Source: CAYSSG01 sp964433635 (GTDB lineage: Bacteria > Atribacterota > Phoenicimicrobiia > Phoenicimicrobiales > Stramentimicrobiaceae). From it: 64,000 nucleotides of DNA. Shown piece after piece: positions 17,885 through 26,013 of this stretch (positions within the stretch are counted from its first letter, which is position 1; each line of letters begins with the position of its first letter). The stretch covers positions 25,028 through 89,027 of the forward strand of contig CAYSSG010000003.1 of assembly GCA_964433635.1 (NCBI GenBank). The letters are read 5' to 3'. The notes beneath the pieces are model-generated. The model did not search any database. It was not told the origin of the DNA and worked only from the letters and a program-made list of their open reading frames with translations. A program made the position numbers and the translations under genes.

Positions 17885-18574
17885 TTGAAATACAGCAAAG
17901 TAGTTCCCGGAATATTTTTAGACCGTCCCAACCGCTTTCTAGCCAATGTTCTGGTTGACGGCAACACAGAGATGGTGCATGTCAGAAATTCAGGCCGTTG
18001 CCGGGAAATCCTGGTCCCGGGTACTAGAATCTATTTAGAGAAAGCCCTGGGGAATCACCAGAGAAAAACACGATACGCTATCATCAGCGCCTATAAGGGT
18101 TCCAGATTGATAAACATTGATTCTCAGATTCCTAACGAACTGGTCAGCCAGGCATTAATAAATGAGTCTTTAGAAGATGTAAATACCGGCGGTGATATCA
18201 AGAGGGAAGTTACCTATCAACACTGCCGTTTTGATATGATGTATCATCATCGGGGAAAGAAAGGCTTTATTGAAGTTAAAGGTGTCACACTGGAAAGGGA
18301 TGGAGTTGCTTATTTTCCCGATGCCCCGACCAGTAGAGGCAGTAAGCATATCAGGGAACTGATAACAGCTTTTCGGGAGGGTTATGAAGTTTATATCATC
18401 TTTATTATCCAGTTGAAGGGAGTCGGCTGTTTAATACCAAATGATGAAATGGATCCCGAATTTGGTATGGCTTTGCGAAAAGCCAATTCTACACATCTCA
18501 AAATCAGAGCATACGATTGTCTGGTGCGAGAGCAGTCTATCGACATTGATCAACCTGTCAAAATTATTTTTTAA
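17885..18574 (+). CDS. sfsA: SfsA family protein
   Basis: 229 residues matching SfsA over its whole length: FLDRPNRFLANV near the N-terminus (OB-fold part), RNSGRCREILVPG, then the nuclease-like core DMMYHHRGKKGFIEVKGVTL and FPDAPTSRGSKHIRELI. The second half has the PD-(D/E)XK layout with E and K of EVKG as candidate catalytic residues. The family was named for a sugar fermentation effect in E. coli; its biochemical role is unsettled. The start is TTG 17885 with AAAGGAAAG upstream, close behind the activator ATPase. Confidence 0.9.
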   Translation: MKYSKVVPGIFLDRPNRFLANVLVDGNTEMVHVRNSGRCREILVPGTRIYLEKALGNHQRKTRYAIISAYKGSRLINIDSQIPNELVSQALINESLEDVNTGGDIKREVTYQHCRFDMMYHHRGKKGFIEVKGVTLERDGVAYFPDAPTSRGSKHIRELITAFREGYEVYIIFIIQLKGVGCLIPNDEMDPEFGMALRKANSTHLKIRAYDCLVREQSIDIDQPVKIIF

Positions 18575-18839
18575 GTCATTGGATGTTTAATCTAAAAAAC
18601 AATGAAGGAACAAAGGTCCCTGAAATCAACGAACCGAATTTTATTAAGTCAATGCTAGCCTAATATAAGGATTAATTCATTACGGTCAGGTAAAACAGGC
18701 TGTTTGACTAGAGCCGTTCTTCATTATAGAATAATGAAAAATTGACCATCATCAGGAATAGGGGTTTTCTTAAAACTATCGATGAGATTCCCCTTTTGAT
18801 AGGTGGAATGTAAATATAGGACAGATGAGAAGGAATGAT

Positions 18840-20060
18840 ATGTATTATTACAAAGAGGTAAAAAAACCAAATCGTCTTGTTGGAATGACATTATTAGCTA
18901 TATGCGGAAAATATCTGCAGCATAAAGTTGATGTTCGGGTGGAAGAAAATGATACCCGACAGTTAAAAGCTCCCTATCTCATTTTAGGTAACCACGTTTC
19001 CTATTGGGATCCCTTTTTGGTGAATATGTTTATTGATGAGCCGATGTGTTATATTGCCGAGGCGGTTTATTTTAGAAATCCGATCTTGCGTTTTTTTCTC
19101 AATATTGCCGGTTCAATTCCCAAAAAGAGATTTGTAACCCAGTATTCCCCTATCAAAAGGCTTATTCGAGCCAAAGAGAACGGAAGAGTCTTAGGAATTT
19201 TTCCGGAAGGAGAGAGAAGATGGGATGGAACGACAGAAGGAATAAATCTCTTTTCTACAGCGAAATTAATTAAAATATTAGCTATTTCAGTTGTAGTCGT
19301 AAAAATCCAGGGTGGTTATCTGGCTTACCCTCGCTGGGCAAAAGCATCGCGGAAGGGAAGGATTAATTTGAGTTATAAATTGTGTTTGACAGGTCAGGAA
19401 ACACGGGAATTATCTCTTGATCAGATTGAAAAAAGCCTCAGAGTACAGCTGCACCATGATGAGGTTGCTTATCAGAAAATATACCAGAATAAATACACAG
19501 GAAAAAGATTGGCAGAACATTTAGAGCATCTTTTATTTGCCTGTCCCCGTTGTCAGTCGCTAAATACGCTCATTTCCAGTGGAAATGGCTTAAATTGTCA
19601 TCAATGTAATTATAGTGTTGTATATAATCAATATGGATTCCTGGAAGGAAGTAATAAAAAGTTATACTTTGATAATGTTCGGGACTGGAATTACTGGCAG
19701 AATCGTTATTTAAAAAATTTTGTCAGGGAAAAACTCAAAAAACACCCGGATCAAATGATTCTGAAAGATGAAGATATCAACATCCTGGAGGGCAGTTTTC
19801 ATCATCCTTTTAGGTCGGTCGGACAGGGAATCCTGTGCTTAAATAAGGATGGATTATTTTTTGAGTTTACCGATAGTAAAAAATTGCCTTTTAATTTGAG
19901 AGATATTATTGGACTCAATGTTCAATTTCAATCCATACTGGAGTTTATGTATAAAGATAAATTATACCGTTTTCAATTCCATAACCCACATATTTCTGCT
20001 TACAAATGGGTACAAGCAATACATTATGTCCAGGAAGGGCTGTCGGTAGTTTGTCAATAA
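18840..20060 (+). CDS. PlsC-like acyltransferase with zinc ribbon and extra C-terminal domain
   Basis: 406 residues. The N-terminal 200 are a 1-acyl-glycerol-3-phosphate acyltransferase domain with the HX4D motif NHVSYWD (about 51-57) and the acceptor motif FPEGERRWDG. A four-cysteine zinc ribbon follows (CPRC ... CHQC, about 235-260). The last 140 residues form an unrecognised, probably beta-rich domain with aromatic residues. The start at 18840 has AGAAGGA six bases upstream, better than ATG 18825. Typical PlsC enzymes are about 240 residues, so this is a long variant; lipid acyl transfer is likely but the added parts suggest binding or regulation. Confidence 0.8.
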   Translation: MYYYKEVKKPNRLVGMTLLAICGKYLQHKVDVRVEENDTRQLKAPYLILGNHVSYWDPFLVNMFIDEPMCYIAEAVYFRNPILRFFLNIAGSIPKKRFVTQYSPIKRLIRAKENGRVLGIFPEGERRWDGTTEGINLFSTAKLIKILAISVVVVKIQGGYLAYPRWAKASRKGRINLSYKLCLTGQETRELSLDQIEKSLRVQLHHDEVAYQKIYQNKYTGKRLAEHLEHLLFACPRCQSLNTLISSGNGLNCHQCNYSVVYNQYGFLEGSNKKLYFDNVRDWNYWQNRYLKNFVREKLKKHPDQMILKDEDINILEGSFHHPFRSVGQGILCLNKDGLFFEFTDSKKLPFNLRDIIGLNVQFQSILEFMYKDKLYRFQFHNPHISAYKWVQAIHYVQEGLSVVCQ

Positions 20061-20285
20061 TCCTATGCAGTTTTTCCGATTCATGGATTGTTTGGACTAA
20101 ATCTACTCAGATAAATCATATTGCCTTTAACAGTATTTCTTTACAGGTTTAATTTCTGTGGAAAGGTTCCAATGGTCGCCTGTTTCACAGCCGACACTCA
20201 TATTTTTAAGGAATATGTTACTATATCCAAGGTACCTGTTCGAATCCTTTTTTCTATCTGTTTATTTTTTAAATTGATTATGACC

Positions 20286-20307
20286 GCAGAATCAGATATG
20301 ATTCTGC
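20286..20307 (+). repeat. Perfect 9-bp hairpin before the PgsW-like gene
   Basis: GCAGAATCA and TGATTCTGC flank the four bases GATA, 24 bases before the ATG at 20332. There is no T run, so it is not a terminator; it may be an operator or an mRNA hairpin near the ribosome site. Confidence 0.4.
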
Positions 20308-20331
20308 TAAGTACACAGATCAGGGAAATAC

Positions 20332-21423
20332 ATGGAAAATCAGGTAAAATCTAATATAAAAATAAGAGACCTGATGATTATCTTTTTTATCTTGGTCCTG
20401 GGTTTAATCATCATTGAATTTGCTAAACAAAAAGAACCCACTTCATATCATTCAACACAATTAAAGGCTTCAGAAATCATGTTAAAATCGATGGATGTCC
20501 TCCGGGAGGAGAGAGAAAAAAGAGGGATACCCATTAATGAACAACTGGATCCCAATAGAACCGGATTGATTGGAGAAGAATATACCAAATTAACCACTAC
20601 GCTTGGAAATTTAAGTGCCAAGAGAAGTTCAACAAATCCCGATTTTGCTGCCTTGATCGTCAGGTATTTTAAGCAGGCTGAACTGGAAGCCGGTGACCTG
20701 ATTGCAATCGGTGCCAGCGGTTCATTTCCCGGGTTGATTATAGCAACACTATCTGCCTGCCAGGCGATAGGGATCAACCCATTAATCATTTATTCGATCG
20801 GAGCATCAGAATATGGCGCTACTATTCCTGATTTTACATTTATTGAGATGTTAGCGTCCTTAAATCAAAGAGGGGTTATGGACTATTCACTGATAGCAGT
20901 CTCAATGGGTGGTGATAATGATCAATCAGAGGGGATGCTCTATCCCGACTCTAAGGAGATCATTCGGAATATTGCTAATCGCTCGGGAGTCACTTTTATT
21001 GATATAGATTCCTTAAGTGATAATGTTCAAAAAAGGATGGCAATGTATCAGGATGCAGCTGGAGAGCTTCCGATTAAATTATTTGTTAATATCGGTGGCG
21101 CATCCCCGAACTATGGCAATACCTTAGAATCCATTACTTATCCTAATGGACTCATCATGGATGGTCCCGTAATTCCTGATGACCCTGAGCGGGGTTTAAT
21201 CTTTGAATACCAGGTCTTGGACATACCGGTGATTCATCTGTTGAATATCCGGGATTTAGCCCTGGAAAATGGTATTCCCATTGATCCAATACCTTTTCCG
21301 GAAATCGGCCAGTCAATGATTTATTTTGAATGGCGTTATCATAAATGGATGATTGTTCTGCTTATGCTTATCAGTTCCTTTTTCCTTGTATCGGCAAGAA
21401 GGAACAGCCTTAGATCGTGCTAG
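20332..21423 (+). CDS. Poly-gamma-glutamate system protein (PgsW-like)
   Basis: 363 residues with a membrane helix at each end (about 13-30 and 338-355) and a conserved middle: RGIPINEQLDPNRTGLIGEEYT, TTTLGNLSAKRSSTNPDFAAL, and AIGASGSFPGLIIATL. These segments match the family named poly-gamma-glutamate system protein (TIGR04332 as I remember it). The function is unknown; it accompanies capsule or polyglutamate genes elsewhere. No pgsB, pgsC or pgsA gene lies in this window, so the name may not describe its job here. Confidence 0.75.
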   Translation: MENQVKSNIKIRDLMIIFFILVLGLIIIEFAKQKEPTSYHSTQLKASEIMLKSMDVLREEREKRGIPINEQLDPNRTGLIGEEYTKLTTTLGNLSAKRSSTNPDFAALIVRYFKQAELEAGDLIAIGASGSFPGLIIATLSACQAIGINPLIIYSIGASEYGATIPDFTFIEMLASLNQRGVMDYSLIAVSMGGDNDQSEGMLYPDSKEIIRNIANRSGVTFIDIDSLSDNVQKRMAMYQDAAGELPIKLFVNIGGASPNYGNTLESITYPNGLIMDGPVIPDDPERGLIFEYQVLDIPVIHLLNIRDLALENGIPIDPIPFPEIGQSMIYFEWRYHKWMIVLLMLISSFFLVSARRNSLRSC

Positions 21424-21650
21424 CGCAAAGATAGCTCTGGTAAAAACGGTCATATTATCCATATGACGGGAGAAGTCTCAGCCGAGATAACATCTTGCAA
21501 TGACTTGGTATGAATAGAGAAAGCATCTCTCTTCAGTAATTCAGGAATTTTATGGGAAAAAAATTGGTAAAACATAAATCATTTGATTTTTTCCCGGAAT
21601 ACGATTAGAATAATTTCAACAAAAAATAATCAATAATATGTGGTGAAATA

Positions 21651-22301
21651 ATGAAGAAAACGAATGGAGACCGGACAACGGTTATCCTGGTTCGGCATGG
21701 TGAATGCAGAGGAAATAGGGAAGGTCTGTTTCGTGGTAGAAGTGATTTCCCTTTAAATGAACTTGGTCTAGCTCAAGCCAGACAATTGGCATTGGAGATG
21801 AAGTCATTTCGACCGATGAGAATTTTCACCAGTCCTTTAGCCCGTGCTAGACAGACTGCCCAGGCAATCAGTGAGGAATGCAATGTTGAGATTGAGGAAC
21901 GGGACGGAATGAATAACATCGAACTTGGCCCCTGGGAAGGGAAATCCAAGGATGATATTGCTGTCAACTATCCGGAAGAATGGCAGAAATGGTTAACCGA
22001 ACCGGAAAGGTTAAGTTTACCTGGAATGGAATTACTGGAATGTGTGCAGCAACGGGCAAAAAAAGATCTGGAAGCCATTGTAAGGCAATATTCTGGTCAG
22101 ACATTTATTGTCATCTCTCATCGTGCTGTGCTGAAACCATTAATTGCGGGCTGTCTGGGTATCAATCCACCCTATTTCTGGCGTATCCACATGGATACTG
22201 CTTCTTACAGCATCATGTATTTTAAACCGATACATGGATTTACCCTGGTTCAATTGAATCAGACAAAGCATTTGCCGGAATTTATTTCTGAATGGCAATA
22301 A
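21651..22301 (+). CDS. Histidine phosphatase family protein (phosphoglycerate-mutase-like)
   Basis: 216 residues. The phosphohistidine motif LVRHGECRGNREG is at about residues 13-25, and the second catalytic His is in VISHRAVLKPLI. The middle FTSPLARARQTAQAI and the acid region NIELGPWEGK fit the GpmB/CobC/phosE branch. Substrates in this branch range from phosphoglycerate to adenosylcobalamin phosphates and cannot be fixed from sequence. GGTGAAATA precedes ATG 21651. Confidence 0.83.
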   Translation: MKKTNGDRTTVILVRHGECRGNREGLFRGRSDFPLNELGLAQARQLALEMKSFRPMRIFTSPLARARQTAQAISEECNVEIEERDGMNNIELGPWEGKSKDDIAVNYPEEWQKWLTEPERLSLPGMELLECVQQRAKKDLEAIVRQYSGQTFIVISHRAVLKPLIAGCLGINPPYFWRIHMDTASYSIMYFKPIHGFTLVQLNQTKHLPEFISEWQ

Positions 22302-22359
22302 CCTGTGAATTGATCTCTATTAATGAAAGTATATCAATTTTAAGAATGGATTTGTTTCT

Positions 22360-22542
22360 ATGATTAAAATAGATTTTGAACGGGTGAAAAGACCGCTGAT
22401 CATATTTTTAATTCTCATTGTCCTGAGTCTGACTTTACCTTTTCTTTTACCCGCCACTTTTGGTGGTGCCTACCTGTTCTGGTTAGTGTTGACCATCTTA
22501 GTGATTCTGTATGGGCTTTTACTAATCGGAGGATTAAAATGA
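22360..22542 (+). CDS. Small two-helix membrane partner of the symporter
   Basis: 60 residues: a short charged head (IKIDFERVKRP) and two membrane helices separated by PATFGGAYLFW. Its stop overlaps the start of the sodium/solute symporter gene as ATGA. Small membrane proteins in this position are known for several symporter branches (YhdT with PanF, YjcH with ActP), and the GG-Y-FW hairpin resembles them. It is probably a stabilising or regulatory subunit. Confidence 0.6.
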   Translation: MIKIDFERVKRPLIIFLILIVLSLTLPFLLPATFGGAYLFWLVLTILVILYGLLLIGGLK

Positions 22543-23978
22543 ACGGATCTTCCGTCATGATCTGGGGAATGATTGTCTGGTTCATTTTCGGTTGCATGAT
22601 TTCTTTTTGGGCCAGGAAGAGAACAGGACCGGGAATTGCGGAATATTTTATTGCCAACCGAACGATTGGCGGTTTGGTTGCTGCCATGACTTATAGTGCA
22701 ACGACATATAGTTCATTTATGATGGTGGGATTGGTAGGAATGACTTATTCCGTCGGGGTTGCAGCCATGGGTTTTGAGCTATCCTACCTGATGGGCACAG
22801 TCCTGTTGTTGGTTTTATTTGCTCCCTATTTCTGGTTACTGGGAAAAAAATATGACTGTATTACACCGATTGAGTTATTGAGCAAAGTTTATCAGAGTCC
22901 TGTCCTGGGAGGAATAGCCACTGTCTACTGCCTTTTAATGCTCATTCCCTATATGTCCGTTCAGTTTACCGGAATAGGGTATCTTTTAGAGACTTTAACC
23001 GGGATTTCCTATCAAACAGGTGTGTTTGTCACTTTAGTCATTGTTTTAGTCTTTACCCTATGGGCAGGAATGCGTTCAGTTGCCTGGACAGATACCCTGC
23101 AATCTCTAATCATGCTGGTCTCCTCATTTTTTCTCTTGTTTTATGTCATGAATCATTTTTTTGGAGGATTTGGTCAATTCTTTCAGGTTATTCAGAATGA
23201 TCATAGTGACCTTCTGTCAGCAAATAACATGAATTATCAAAGATTTATTGGACTAACCATTCCCTGGTTATTCTTTGCCCTGACCAATCCCCAGGTTGCC
23301 CAGAGAATGTTTATCTCCCGCGATAAAAGAAGTCTGAAATTTATGATCTCAGGATTTGCGGTCTTCGGTTTGCTGTATACCATGATTGTTATTAACCTGG
23401 GATTGGCAGCCAGGCATATTCTTCCCAATGTAACCAATACTGATATGATTACACCCATGATTCTGGAAAAAGTACCGGTTTTTCTGGCTCTGGTAGTTTT
23501 TATAGGCATTGTGGCAGCCTCTGTTTCCACAGTCAATTCTATTATTTTGACACTGAGTTCAATGTGTACGGTGGATGTTTACGGGCAGATATTTAAAGTG
23601 GAAGAGAATAGAAAATTACTGTTTGGGAAGATGATGGTGCCTGTTATCTCCTTATTGGCTTTTTTCTTTTCTTTGGGGAGATTCGGCATTATCGTTGAAT
23701 TGTCGGTCATGTCATCTGCAGGATTATTAGCCCTTGTTCCCAGCTATTTGGGTATCTTCTGGAAAAAAGGGAACAAAATTGCTTCTATTGCCAGTATCGC
23801 AGCGGGTGGATTCATTACTATCAGCATGTATCTCACCAGATACTATCCCCTGGGTATCTGGCCGGGTGTATGGTGTCTTCTCATTTCTACCCTCGTTTTC
23901 GTTTGGTTAAGTCACATAGGATACTCCGGGTATCCTTCAAAGGACTCTGAGGAAGAGAAATCAGTGACTATCCTGTGA
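22539..23978 (+). CDS. Sodium:solute symporter family (SSS) permease
   Basis: 479 residues with about 13 membrane helices. The helix-1 region AEYFIANRTIGGLVAAMTYSATTYSSFMMVG and the sodium-site serines of helix 8 (VAASVSTVNSIILTLSSM) fit the SSSF family, in the part related to pantothenate and proline permeases. (Only segments are quoted.) The ribosome site GGAGG lies in the tail of the small upstream gene, giving coupled translation. The transported solute cannot be read from sequence; PanF-like pantothenate uptake is one possibility because of the small partner. Confidence 0.85.
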   Translation: MNGSSVMIWGMIVWFIFGCMISFWARKRTGPGIAEYFIANRTIGGLVAAMTYSATTYSSFMMVGLVGMTYSVGVAAMGFELSYLMGTVLLLVLFAPYFWLLGKKYDCITPIELLSKVYQSPVLGGIATVYCLLMLIPYMSVQFTGIGYLLETLTGISYQTGVFVTLVIVLVFTLWAGMRSVAWTDTLQSLIMLVSSFFLLFYVMNHFFGGFGQFFQVIQNDHSDLLSANNMNYQRFIGLTIPWLFFALTNPQVAQRMFISRDKRSLKFMISGFAVFGLLYTMIVINLGLAARHILPNVTNTDMITPMILEKVPVFLALVVFIGIVAASVSTVNSIILTLSSMCTVDVYGQIFKVEENRKLLFGKMMVPVISLLAFFFSLGRFGIIVELSVMSSAGLLALVPSYLGIFWKKGNKIASIASIAAGGFITISMYLTRYYPLGIWPGVWCLLISTLVFVWLSHIGYSGYPSKDSEEEKSVTIL

Positions 23979-24045
23979 TATGAAGTAGAACAAGAAAAGA
24001 GTAACTATCATTTTATCATGATAACAACCCTATCTTCTTTCCATG

Positions 24046-25200
24046 TCATGACCGGAAATAATTTTGCAGGCGATTCATGCCTTCTTCTATTTTTTCAATG
24101 GATGTAGCATAGGATATTCTCAAGTAGCCTTCTGCATTTTTTCCGAAATCAATACCTGGTGTTACAGCTACCCGGACCTTTTCCAGGATATCAAAGGTTA
24201 ACTGGTAGGAATCACAGGTATACTTCTTGACATTAGCCAGTGAATAAAAAGCACCTGAAGGTTTCACCTTACACGCAATGCCAATGTCCTGCAGACGTTT
24301 TAAGAGAAACATGCGGCGTTGATTGTAGATCCTTGCCATCTTTTTGACCTCCTGGTCGCAATCTTTTAAAGCCGCTATTCCTGCTGTTTGAATAAAAGAA
24401 TTGGCACAGATAAAAAAATTTTGCTGTATTTTCTGCAAAGGACGGATATACTTCTTTGGGGCTATCAGGTAACCCAACCGCCAGCCGGTCATGGCATAAC
24501 GTTTGGAGAATCCGTCCAGGATGAAGGTACGGTCAGTAAACTCCAGCATGGAATGTTCTTTCCCCTCGTAGACCAGGCCATGGTAAATTTCGTCCGATAG
24601 GGTATAGTAACCTAATTCGGCAATGGATTGAAAGTCAGCATTAGCCCAGACTGTTCCGGTGGGGTTGGCCGGTGAATTAATCATAATCATCTTGGTCTTT
24701 GGGGTGATATACTTTTTAATCATTTCCAGTTCATATTTGAATCCGTTGTCTTCATACACCGGAACAAAGACCGGTTTTCCTCCTAAAAAACGAATGACTT
24801 TCGGATAGCAGGCATAATGCGGGTCCGGGAGGATGACTTCATCCCCGGGCTCCAATATGGCAGCGAAAATGAGATATAAGGCAGGAGAGGTTCCGGAAGT
24901 GACAATAATCTGATCCGGTGAGACGGTCACCTGGTATTTATTATGATAATAACGTGCAATTTCTTCCCGAAACTCTAACTTTCCCAAACTATTAGTATAA
25001 TGGGTATCTCCTTTTTGTATGGCATCAATAGCTGCTTTTTTAATAGACTGGGGCGTTTCAAAATCCGGTTCTCCCACCTCCAGATGAATAATCTGATGTC
25101 CCGTCTTTTCCATCTGCTGTGCTTTTTCCAAAACATCCATAGCAATAAAAGGAGCAATGGAAGCAGCTTTCCTGGTTACCTGAAAATCATCTTTTTTCAT
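24046..25200 (-). CDS. PLP-dependent class I/II aminotransferase
   Basis: 384 residues of fold type I. The PLP lysine is in FSKRYAMTGWRLGY (about residue 233), NSPANPTGTVW holds the substrate-site Asn, and SDEIYHGLVY holds the Asp/Tyr pair. The C-terminal FGKNAEGYLRISYATS holds the carboxylate-binding Arg. It resembles aspartate and aromatic aminotransferases of the AspC/AlaA-like group in Firmicutes. Compared with the usual family the stretch between NPTG and SDEIY is about 10 residues short (FQSIAELGYYTLSDE), which removes one helix turn. AAAGGTGG precedes ATG at 25200. Confidence 0.86.
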   Translation of the reverse strand: MKKDDFQVTRKAASIAPFIAMDVLEKAQQMEKTGHQIIHLEVGEPDFETPQSIKKAAIDAIQKGDTHYTNSLGKLEFREEIARYYHNKYQVTVSPDQIIVTSGTSPALYLIFAAILEPGDEVILPDPHYACYPKVIRFLGGKPVFVPVYEDNGFKYELEMIKKYITPKTKMIMINSPANPTGTVWANADFQSIAELGYYTLSDEIYHGLVYEGKEHSMLEFTDRTFILDGFSKRYAMTGWRLGYLIAPKKYIRPLQKIQQNFFICANSFIQTAGIAALKDCDQEVKKMARIYNQRRMFLLKRLQDIGIACKVKPSGAFYSLANVKKYTCDSYQLTFDILEKVRVAVTPGIDFGKNAEGYLRISYATSIEKIEEGMNRLQNYFRS

Positions 25201-25482
25201 ATTAAACCACCTTTATCGCAATATTATCTTAACAGACAGGAAATAAATGATTGGTTTTTATGGTTAGATGTTCATATTGTAATACAATCTGATCAAATTC
25301 AAAAGTATCATTTACAGCATATTCGCTAACAATTTAAAAAAGGTTTGTCATAAAAAGAAAAAAGCATCAACTTTTTTCATGAAATAGTAGAAAGAAAAAT
25401 GTATTTATGATAGATTATTATCAACTTATTTTTTCTTAAATTGAGAGATGAGCAGAATCCAGTTCAGGGAATAAACAGACAA

Positions 25483-25944
25483 ATGACAGCAAGAAAAACC
25501 ATTATTGTCTTTGAATCATACCATCATCAGAATACTGAAATCATCGCCCAGGTTATTGCCCAAAATTTACAGGCAGAATTATACAGGACAGATCAGGCAG
25601 ACCTCTCAATAATACCAGAATTTGATACCATTGGTATCGGTTCAGGTATCTATTTTGGCAAGCCTCATGAAAAGATTCAGAAATTTTTAAACGGATTATC
25701 CTTATTGAAAGGTAAAAAAATCTTTCTTTTTTTTACTTGCGGTTTACAACTAGAGAGTTATGCTCACTTCTGCAAAGATCAAATTGAGTCAGCAGAATTG
25801 GAATTTTTGGACTGTTTTTCCTGCAAGGGGTTTGATACTCACCATTTATATCAACTGCTAGGGGGAAGAAATCAGGGGCATCCTGATTTAAAAGATCTAT
25901 ATCATGCAGAAATATTTGCCAATAAGCTGAAAAATAGGTTATAA
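25483..25944 (+). CDS. Flavodoxin-domain protein
   Basis: About 153 residues with a flavodoxin-like fold: beta-strand TIIVFESYHHQNTEIIAQVI forms the FMN phosphate loop, though the usual T/S-rich loop is reduced to YHHQNT. GIGSGIYFGKPHEKIQKFL and the cysteine-bearing FFTCGLQ follow at family positions. I start at ATG 25483 because a short lead before the first strand is typical; a TTG at 25441 is also open, and neither has a strong ribosome site. It probably carries electrons or is a small NAD(P)H:flavin protein. Confidence 0.68.
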   Translation: MTARKTIIVFESYHHQNTEIIAQVIAQNLQAELYRTDQADLSIIPEFDTIGIGSGIYFGKPHEKIQKFLNGLSLLKGKKIFLFFTCGLQLESYAHFCKDQIESAELEFLDCFSCKGFDTHHLYQLLGGRNQGHPDLKDLYHAEIFANKLKNRL

Positions 25945-26013
25945 TTTAGGGTCAATTTTTAAATAAACAATTGAAGATTGAATTCACATTCGTTTAGAAA
26001 AGGAGATTATCTT

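Noticed and set aside
20237..20248. GTTCGAATCC resembling a tRNA T-loop
   Set aside because: The flanking bases do not form a T-stem or an acceptor stem, and no D-arm or anticodon arm is found upstream.
20121..20354. 77-residue open frame before the PgsW-like gene
   Set aside because: TTG start without a ribosome site, runs into the next gene in another frame, contains the hairpin, and has no family-like pattern.
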